Shown one piece after another: positions 15,329-20,797 of a stretch of 27,808 nucleotides of DNA. The stretch lies in NCBI GenBank assembly GCA_910579515.1, contig CAJTUV010000041.1, positions 1-27,808 of the forward strand. The letters run 5' to 3'. Made by a program: the position numbers and the translations under genes. Origin of the DNA: an uncultured Hungatella sp. (GTDB lineage Bacteria; Bacillota; Clostridia; Lachnospirales; Lachnospiraceae). Under the pieces are notes generated by a model. That model worked only from the letters and a program-made list of their open reading frames with translations. It had not been told where the DNA came from and did no database searches. Within the stretch, counting starts at the first letter, position 1, and every line of letters starts with the position of its first letter.

Positions 15329-16606
15329 ATGATAAAAAGGCGCGGATATCGGAAAGGGCTTTTATGGGTCTTCTGGATTGGAATATTGTTTGCCATTGGA
15401 TTTTCTTATTTCTATATGGAACGGGTGATTCCAGACAGGCTTAGCATCGTATTGGAGCAGGAGGAGGTACTGAAATTTCCTCTGCCCATTCAGTTTACGC
15501 TCCAAAGCGAGAGCGAAGAGGTAGTTCTTGGAAACGGGTCAGATATTCCGGCAGATCAGATTACCATAACGCAAAATCAGGCGTTCAGTGTGTATGGCAA
15601 AACCCAGGGAAGTTATCAGTTGGGGCTCGATTTATTTGGAGTTTTCCGATTAAAAGAAATTCAGGTGGATGTGGTAGACTCCACATACGCGATTCCCTGC
15701 GGCGCGCCAATAGGAATTTACTTAAAATCAAATGGAGTTATGGTAATCGGAACCGGCGAGCTGATCGGACAGGATGGAATGCCCATTGAGCCTGCGGCTG
15801 GGATTTTAAAATCAGGAGATTACATCGAAACGATTAACGGACAGCCTTTAAAGACCAAAGAGGAGCTGGCAAAGGCTGTAGAGGAGTTAAACGGAGATCA
15901 GGCAATTCTGACCATCCGTCGAGGAGACAGTCAAATGGAGGTTTCCCTTTCTCCTACGATAACCCAGGAAGGGGAGAGTAAACTGGGCGTCTGGGTCCGC
16001 AGCGATACACAGGGAATCGGAACTTTGACCTATCTGGATTTAAATGGAAAATTCGGAGCTCTGGGTCATGGAATCAGCGACAGCGATACCGGAGAAGTGG
16101 TGGAGATATCAGAAGGAAATCTCTATGACACAGAGGTAGTGGGAATTGAAAAAGGAAGCATCGGAAATCCCGGAGTCATGTCAGGGGTAATCTATTATGG
16201 CCCAGGTTCCCTTTTAGGGGAAATCCAGGCGAATACAAATGAAGGAATCTTTGGAACCGTAAACGATAGGTTTATAAAAACCGTGACGCAAACGCCATTA
16301 CAGATTGGATACCGGCAAGAAGTCACAAAAGGCCCTGCGTCCATTCGAAGCGGAGTGTCAGGAGAGATCAAAGATTATGATATTGAGATTTTAAAGGTAG
16401 ACTACTCCACAGCTCATACAAACAAAAGCCTGGTAATCCAAGTAACTGACTCAGAACTGCTAGAACTAACCGGCGGAATCGTCCAGGGCATGAGCGGAAG
16501 CCCCATTATCCAAAACGGAAAACTAGTAGGCGCAGTAACCCACGTATTTGTACAAGACAGTACAAAAGGATATGGAATATTTATTGAAAACATGCTCCAG
16601 CATTGA
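15329..16606 (+). CDS. spoIVB: SpoIVB forespore signalling serine peptidase
   Basis: 425 aa from ATG 15329, 6-7 nt after AGGAGGTG; upstream in-frame codons to 15263 lack a site. Secreted from the forespore, SpoIVB (peptidase family S55) cleaves SpoIVFA in the outer membrane and so releases SpoIVFB to process pro-SigK. An N-terminal anchor (about residues 10-30) is followed by a PDZ domain (about 125-210, with GILKSGDYIETINGQPL) and the S55 domain with His247 in GALGHGISD and the catalytic Ser389 in GIVQGMSGSPIIQNGKLVGA. All the expected catalytic surroundings are present. In most clostridia spo0A follows; here a repeat block follows instead. Confidence 0.95.
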   Translation: MIKRRGYRKGLLWVFWIGILFAIGFSYFYMERVIPDRLSIVLEQEEVLKFPLPIQFTLQSESEEVVLGNGSDIPADQITITQNQAFSVYGKTQGSYQLGLDLFGVFRLKEIQVDVVDSTYAIPCGAPIGIYLKSNGVMVIGTGELIGQDGMPIEPAAGILKSGDYIETINGQPLKTKEELAKAVEELNGDQAILTIRRGDSQMEVSLSPTITQEGESKLGVWVRSDTQGIGTLTYLDLNGKFGALGHGISDSDTGEVVEISEGNLYDTEVVGIEKGSIGNPGVMSGVIYYGPGSLLGEIQANTNEGIFGTVNDRFIKTVTQTPLQIGYRQEVTKGPASIRSGVSGEIKDYDIEILKVDYSTAHTNKSLVIQVTDSELLELTGGIVQGMSGSPIIQNGKLVGAVTHVFVQDSTKGYGIFIENMLQH

Positions 16607-16613
16607 GCTGGGC

Positions 16614-16678
16614 AAGGCGCACAAAAAAAGAAGGCGTTGCAAGCTTGCTTGCATAAGCCCTCTTTTTTTGTGCGCCTT
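16614..16678 (+). terminator. Large terminator-like hairpin after spoIVB
   Basis: Arms 16614-16631 and 16661-16678 are perfectly complementary over 18 bp, including a 7-A/7-T run, and enclose a second small hairpin (TGCAAGC/GCTTGCA). It begins 8 bp after the spoIVB stop. Because A and T tracts lie in both arms it could stop transcription from either side. Its 3' half forms the start of the 129-bp tandem repeat. Confidence 0.55.
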
Positions 16679-16946
16679 ATGGGGCGAAAGCCCCACAAGC
16701 GATAGAGAGCGAAGCGCTCTAGCGCTTGCCGCCCAGCGAGCGAGAAGGAGGAGGAGAAAAGGATATTGCAAGCTTGCTTGCATAAGCCCTCTTTTTTTGT
16801 GCGCCTTATGGGGCGAAAGCCCCACAAGCGATAGAGAGCGAAGCGCTCTAGCGCTTGCCGCCCAGCGAGCGAGAAGGAGGAGGAGAAAAGGATATTGCAA
16901 GCTTGCTTGCAAAAGCCCACTTTTTTCGTGGTCCTTATGGGGCGAA
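16637..16946. repeat. Structured 129-bp tandem repeat (2.4 copies)
   Basis: Copies begin at 16637, 16766 and 16895. The first two appear identical over 129 bp; the third is cut after about 52 bp, carries several substitutions, and runs into the 3' end of the M56 gene at 16954. Each unit holds, in order: TGCAAGC/GCTTGCA; a T7 tract; GGGGC-GAAA-GCCCC with a GNRA tetraloop; a nested hairpin CAAGCG...AGAGCG-AAG-CGCTCT...CGCTTG; and a purine-rich tract with GAAGGAGGAGGAG. The stacked short hairpins suggest a structured RNA or a palindromic intergenic element rather than a gene. No other gene is seen in 16607-16953. Confidence 0.85.
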
Positions 16947-16953
16947 GCGAAAC

Positions 16954-18492
16954 TTACAACTCCCCAGTTCCCCTCCCCACCAAAACACATGAAATCCCAA
17001 ACCCAAATTCTGACAAAAAGGTTTCCACCTCATCTTTTGACATCTCTACCCAAATCTGATCATTCTCCTTAACAACCTCTTTCACCTGAACAGAGGTCAG
17101 AAGCTTCGTTTCTCGTCCGTCAATTTCCGGCGCGTGGTGATAAATCTCCAGTGTATCTCCAGGCTGTGCCCCATCAGCCATTCCTAAAGGAATGGTAAAA
17201 TCATAACGGCCTGAACTCAGAAAATCTATAGCAAACGGCCCGCGCCCCATGACTGCGATGCTGTCAGCTATATGAGAGAATTGGGCAGGATAGGATTCCA
17301 TAATAAGTATTTCTTCATTGTCAGGAAACACAATCTGAACCAGGTCACCGACTTTCAGACCGTCAAAATCTATCTCAATATAAGGATAAATTTCATTGGC
17401 CTCTGGAATTGCCATATCCCCGTAGCCAGGTATTTTCACAACCAGTGGCAGGGAAGTACTTTCCACATCCCCATATCCCACAATCCCATAAAACACATTT
17501 TTCCTATTTGTATCAGAAGTGTCTTTGTCCGGATTTGTAAGAAGCGTTATGGTCAATAGGCCGCAGACGATGGCCAGCCCGCCTGTCAGAAGAACGGAAG
17601 GTTTCCTGTAGCGGAGGACATTTCTGATCCGGCTTTTAGGATTCCCTTCTCCAAAAGCAATCGGGATTCTCTGTGTGCTAGGTTTTCCTGCAGCAAAAGA
17701 AAGCAGGGATTTGGAGTATTCCTGTTTTACCTGATTTCCCATTTTACGGATTACGGTTTCATCACAGGACATCTCCATATCCTGTCCGCTTAAATAGAAA
17801 GCCGCCCAGACTAAGGGATTAAACCAGTGAATACAAAGAGCTATATAAGCCAGGAGGCGAAAAATGTGGTCTCCCCTTTGAATATGAATGTTTTCGTGAA
17901 GCAGGATATGAGCGCTCTCATTTTCTTCCAGCCCAGCAGGTAGATAGATTGCAGGACAAAAGATTCCATACACAAAAGGCGAGGCTAAATGGTCTGCCTG
18001 ATAAAGGAACGTTTTTTGAAAGCCATGGAGGGGAGTCGCTGTTTTTAATTCCTTTTTCAGCCGGTGTAAGGAAAACATACTATGGCAAAAAAGGATACCG
18101 ATTCCCAAAAGCCAAAGCATTTCCCCAATATAGAGATAAACCTGAAGCGGATTTACAGACCCTGTGGGGTTAGGAATGGGCAGTGAATTTTGAACTGCCT
18201 GGTTGAAGGGAGAGAACGGCAGGTTCAAAGGTTTAGTCTGAAAGCCGATATCCGGCGGGATATATTCCATTCTTCCCTGACTGGTAGCAGAATCTGCCAA
18301 GGCGCCCACAAGAGACATAGGGGCAGGAAAGGAGACAGGACAAAGCAGACGAAACAATACTACGGCCCATAAAGCGTAGGAAAAAATTCGGGGAAATCGG
18401 CTTAACAACAAGCGGAATGTAAGGACTGTCAAAATCGCAATACTTCCGGTAAGGCTCATATTCAGTACTTCTATAAATATTCGTTCAAGCAT
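16954..18492 (-). CDS. M56-family (BlaR1/MecR1-like) membrane sensor metalloprotease
   Basis: 512 aa from ATG 18492, which follows AAGGAGG and overlaps the end of the repressor gene by 8 bp. N-terminal membrane segments lie near residues 9-29, 34-54 and 121-145; the zinc motif HENIH is at 199-203, followed by HWFNPLVW and SCDETVIRKMG as in M56 proteases; a further membrane segment lies near 322-342. The ~165-residue C-terminal outer domain shows none of the SxxK/penicillin-binding motifs of BlaR1, so its ligand is unknown. In this family the sensor domain triggers proteolysis that ends repression by the adjacent BlaI-type repressor. No beta-lactamase or other target is adjacent. Confidence 0.88.
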   Translation of the reverse strand: MLERIFIEVLNMSLTGSIAILTVLTFRLLLSRFPRIFSYALWAVVLFRLLCPVSFPAPMSLVGALADSATSQGRMEYIPPDIGFQTKPLNLPFSPFNQAVQNSLPIPNPTGSVNPLQVYLYIGEMLWLLGIGILFCHSMFSLHRLKKELKTATPLHGFQKTFLYQADHLASPFVYGIFCPAIYLPAGLEENESAHILLHENIHIQRGDHIFRLLAYIALCIHWFNPLVWAAFYLSGQDMEMSCDETVIRKMGNQVKQEYSKSLLSFAAGKPSTQRIPIAFGEGNPKSRIRNVLRYRKPSVLLTGGLAIVCGLLTITLLTNPDKDTSDTNRKNVFYGIVGYGDVESTSLPLVVKIPGYGDMAIPEANEIYPYIEIDFDGLKVGDLVQIVFPDNEEILIMESYPAQFSHIADSIAVMGRGPFAIDFLSSGRYDFTIPLGMADGAQPGDTLEIYHHAPEIDGRETKLLTSVQVKEVVKENDQIWVEMSKDEVETFLSEFGFGISCVLVGRGTGEL

Positions 18493-18856
18493 CGCAATCC
18501 TCCTTATAGTTATCAATCATTTTTTGAAGTTCCTCAATTTCCTGACGGCTCAGTTTTTTTCTTCGAGAAAAGGCAGTCAAAAAACAGGGCAGAGAACCAT
18601 GAAATGTTTCATTTAGAAATTGCTCGCCCTGAGCGGCCTGAAAGTCTTCCCTGGTCATGATGGTCTGAACAAGTCCGTCTTGATTAACAAATAGCTTCCG
18701 CAGACAAAGACGTTTTAACATCGTATAGGTGGTGGTTCTTTTCCAGTGAAAGGCTTCTTCACATAATTTAACGAGCTGGCCGGATGGAATTGGGGCATGG
18801 TCCCAGATGAGATTGGCAAACTTTTCTTCCATTTCTCCTAATTTGTATGTTTCCAA
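18485..18856 (-). CDS. BlaI/MecI/CopY-family transcriptional repressor
   Basis: 123 aa. Winged-helix core with GEMEEKFANLIWDHAPIPSG and TTTYTMLKRLCLRKLF, where the homologues have the recognition helix and the following strand; C-terminal dimerisation helix EIEELQKMIDNYKEDCD. Preceded by AAGGAGGTGATCTTTTGG. It is first in a two-gene unit with the M56 protease. Two dyads of the form GTCTAA-N5-TTAGAC in its promoter are the expected autoregulatory operators. Regulated genes elsewhere would carry the same site. Confidence 0.92.
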   Translation of the reverse strand: METYKLGEMEEKFANLIWDHAPIPSGQLVKLCEEAFHWKRTTTYTMLKRLCLRKLFVNQDGLVQTIMTREDFQAAQGEQFLNETFHGSLPCFLTAFSRRKKLSRQEIEELQKMIDNYKEDCDA

Positions 18857-18870
18857 AAGATCACCTCCTT

Positions 18871-18899
18871 ATTATTGTCTAATCGTATTAGACAATAAT
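18871..18899. promoter_or_regulatory. Operator 1 of the BlaI-type repressor
   Basis: A 13-bp perfect inverted repeat (18871-18883 and 18887-18899) around CGT; its core is GTCTAA-N5-TTAGAC at 18877-18893. It lies just downstream of the proposed -10, between promoter and ribosome site. Confidence 0.8.
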
Positions 18900-18929
18900 A
18901 GTCTAACATGATTAGACACGATCTGTCAA
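18900..18929 (-). promoter_or_regulatory. Promoter of the repressor-protease unit
   Basis: On the minus strand a perfect TTGACA (18929-18924), an 18-nt spacer, and TAGACT (18905-18900, 4/6 to the -10). The spacer is filled by operator 2, so bound repressor would block RNA polymerase. Confidence 0.6.
18901..18917. promoter_or_regulatory. Operator 2 of the BlaI-type repressor
   Basis: GTCTAACATGATTAGAC, a 17-bp site with 6-bp arms identical to operator 1; the centres of the two sites are 24 bp apart. It lies between the -35 and -10 of the minus-strand promoter. Confidence 0.78.
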
Positions 18930-18934
18930 GATAT

Positions 18935-18986
18935 AAAAAAGGCTATTGCACATACCCTGAGAATATCAGGATAAGGAACAGCCTTT
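18935..18986 (-). terminator. Terminator of the ParA-ComFB unit
   Basis: Reading the minus strand, AAAGGCTGTT (18986-18977) pairs with AATAGCCTTT with one G-U, encloses an inner CCTGA/TCAGG stem, and ends in six T (18940-18935). It starts 12 bp after the stop of the 18999-19862 gene. Confidence 0.75.
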
Positions 18987-18998
18987 GTTATTTTCATA

Positions 18999-19862
18999 TT
19001 AAATTTTATGTCTTGGCTTTTCGCGGACTTTGCTGCAAGACTTCATAAACTCTGTCAAAAGAGGAATTTTAAATTTGTTTTCATAGTAACTGACTATCGG
19101 GGAAATGGAATCCTTGCTGGTTACTACGTACTTGGATGGAAGACCGGTCAGAGTCAGTGCACATACGTCGGCCATACAGCGTTCGCAATTACATACTCCG
19201 TGCTGATCCAAAAGCTGAGGAATGTTCTGCCTTAACAGAAGAAGCTCCATAACATTGACAAAGCGGTACTGACCGCCTTCCAAATCGGTGTTAACTAAAC
19301 TTTCGGGAACAATCCCGTGAGAAAATACCTTCATAGTTGCTCCATTACTCACTTTTTTTTGATTTTCCAGTTCCTGAATAGCGCTGGGGCCCGGCCCTAA
19401 AGAATCTACAGGAACATCCTGTAAAGGCTGAGAAGACGGTTCGGGCTTTAAGAGGGATTCAGGCTCAGGAATTGGTTGAGGTTCTGGGACTGGAACAGGC
19501 TCAGGGTCTGGTTCCGGTTCCGATGTGGTAGAAGTTTCCACAGAGGGAGGGGGAACTTCTGCGATAGCCTCCGGCTCAATCTGAGAAGGGGCTTCCTGAG
19601 AAGAGCTTCCTGTCTCTTTCTCAAGCTCCTGAGTCAGATTGTTGAGAATCTCCTGGGAGATGCGATCATCTCTGCTGCCCTTATCCACGACGGTAACCTT
19701 TTTAGGAGTCACTGTGTGAGACTGTACTTCTGTTTTTTTCTCCTGATTGGCCGTCGGCTCAGGAGAAGGGCCTGCTTCATTTGATGAATCGTTCACCTCA
19801 GAGGAAGCGCCGTTGGTCAAGAGATCCATAACATGAGAAGTCTTGTTGCTTTTTTTAGCCAT
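18999..19862 (-). CDS. ComFB-domain protein with basic N-terminal peptide and Pro/Glu linker
   Basis: 287 aa. Three parts are visible: a short basic N-terminus (MAKKSNKTSHVMDLLTNG); a low-complexity middle, Pro/Glu-rich between about 100 and 160, interrupted by a likely helix at 63-83; and a C-terminal domain (about 198-275) with FVNVMELLLLRQNI, the CxCxxC at Cys224/226/229, Cys234, and LTGLPSKYVVTS, which matches the late-competence ComFB family. Reports on ComFB proteins describe cyclic-dinucleotide binding, but which nucleotide this one would bind is unknown. The ATG overlaps the end of the ParA gene by 8 bp, so the two are coupled. A role as ParA partner is inference from context. Confidence 0.75.
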   Translation of the reverse strand: MAKKSNKTSHVMDLLTNGASSEVNDSSNEAGPSPEPTANQEKKTEVQSHTVTPKKVTVVDKGSRDDRISQEILNNLTQELEKETGSSSQEAPSQIEPEAIAEVPPPSVETSTTSEPEPDPEPVPVPEPQPIPEPESLLKPEPSSQPLQDVPVDSLGPGPSAIQELENQKKVSNGATMKVFSHGIVPESLVNTDLEGGQYRFVNVMELLLLRQNIPQLLDQHGVCNCERCMADVCALTLTGLPSKYVVTSKDSISPIVSYYENKFKIPLLTEFMKSCSKVREKPRHKI

Positions 19863-20640
19863 TATGTGATACCTCCTTTAAATGAATCGCTGGCGCGATT
19901 TCATTAAGAAATGCCAAGTAATCCTGAACCGCTGACGAACGGGGATTGTATGAAAAAATGCTTTCGCCATGAGCAGGAGCCTCAGCGATAGCGACCCCAG
20001 TTCGGATTCTCGATTGAAATACCTTTGTATCAATCTGAGCGGCAAGCTGCTCTGCCATCTCAAGAACATCGCGAGATAGCAGGGTCCGTGCATTAAAACG
20101 GGTTAAAAGGATACCAAGAACATTAAGTCCTGGGTTAAAGGTGTCGCGGACTGATTCAATGGTTTCTTTTAATTGTGCAAGGCCCACTAAGCTTAAAATA
20201 TCTGAAGCCATAGGAATAATCAAATGGTCAGAGACAGAATAAGCATTTACCGTCAACAGATTTAATGCAGGGGGCGTGTCAATGATAATATAATCATAAT
20301 TCTGAACAATAGGCTTAATCGCATTTCGTAGAATATATTCACGATCAGAAGGAATCCTTTCCAAACCGCTGCTGCTAAGGGAAATATCAGAAACCAGAAG
20401 ATCGCCGTAATCCGTTTCCACCAGGGCATCCTGGACGGGAACAGTCCCCTTCAAAACGTCCAGAACCGTAAACTGGTTTGCCATGCCAGCCCCCAGGCAG
20501 AAGCCCAAATTGCCCTGAGGATCTAAATCAATTCCCAGAACCTTCTTACCAACCAGGGAGATGCCGGACGCCAATGCCGCAGACGTGGTGGTTTTTCCTA
20601 CGCCGCCTTTTTGGTTTGAGACTGTAATCGTAATAGACAA
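19855..20640 (-). CDS. ParA/Soj/MinD-like P-loop ATPase
   Basis: About 261 aa. Deviant Walker A KGGVGKT near residues 11-17, Walker A' GIDLDPQGNLG, and IIIDTPPALNLLTVNA as Walker B: a ParA-type dimerising ATPase. The GGAGG site ends one base before an ATG (20646-20644), too close to serve it; the in-frame TTG at 20640-20638 is 7 nt away, so I start there. Either way the protein differs by two residues. The gene is coupled to the ComFB-domain gene and divergent from fliD. There is no ParB gene beside it and I saw no consensus parS, so chromosome partition is unlikely; ParA relatives that place flagella, chemosensory arrays or other cargo are better parallels. Confidence 0.9.
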   Translation of the reverse strand: MSITITVSNQKGGVGKTTTSAALASGISLVGKKVLGIDLDPQGNLGFCLGAGMANQFTVLDVLKGTVPVQDALVETDYGDLLVSDISLSSSGLERIPSDREYILRNAIKPIVQNYDYIIIDTPPALNLLTVNAYSVSDHLIIPMASDILSLVGLAQLKETIESVRDTFNPGLNVLGILLTRFNARTLLSRDVLEMAEQLAAQIDTKVFQSRIRTGVAIAEAPAHGESIFSYNPRSSAVQDYLAFLNEIAPAIHLKEVSHNG

Positions 20641-20690
20641 AGTCATACCTCCAAGTGTAAAAATAGTAAAAATGATTTCTCAGATATTAT

Positions 20691-20714
20691 TTTTATTATA
20701 TAACATGTCGATAA
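20691..20714 (+). promoter_or_regulatory. Possible SigD (sigma-28) promoter of fliD
   Basis: GTCGATAA at 20707-20714 differs by one base from the flagellar sigma -10 GCCGATAA. No good TAAA -35 is found at 14-16 nt upstream, so the call is weak. The leader to the fliD ATG would be about 80 nt. Confidence 0.3.
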
Positions 20715-20723
20715 ATAAGTATA
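20695..20723 (-). promoter_or_regulatory. Possible promoter of the ParA-ComFB unit
   Basis: A perfect minus-strand TATAAT (20700-20695) with a poor -35 (TATACT, 20723-20718) at 17 nt. It overlaps the candidate fliD promoter on the other strand. Confidence 0.35.
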
Positions 20724-20797
20724 GATTAAAAATGATTTTTTTTCAGTACTTTAATTTAGATTGAAAGAGAGATTGAAGCGAAAGGAGTTTAATAGAA

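Noticed and set aside
16637..16946. CRISPR array
   Set aside because: Units are 129 bp, identical and contiguous, with no unique spacers and no cas genes nearby.
16548..17072. Plus-strand open frame of 174 codons over the tandem repeat, and overlapping minus-strand frames at 16414-16920 and 16523-16990
   Set aside because: They exist because the repeat period (129) is divisible by three and lacks stops in several frames. The translations are low-complexity Arg/Ala/Leu repeats, overlap spoIVB and the M56 gene, and have no ribosome site.
16954..18856. Beta-lactam resistance locus
   Set aside because: The regulators are BlaI/BlaR1-like, but the sensor domain lacks penicillin-binding motifs and there is no beta-lactamase or PBP2a gene in the window.
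18999..20646. Plasmid- or chromosome-type ParAB partition system
   Set aside because: The second gene has no ParB helix-turn-helix or N-terminal CTPase motifs, and I did not see a parS consensus. The ComFB-type C-terminus is a better match.
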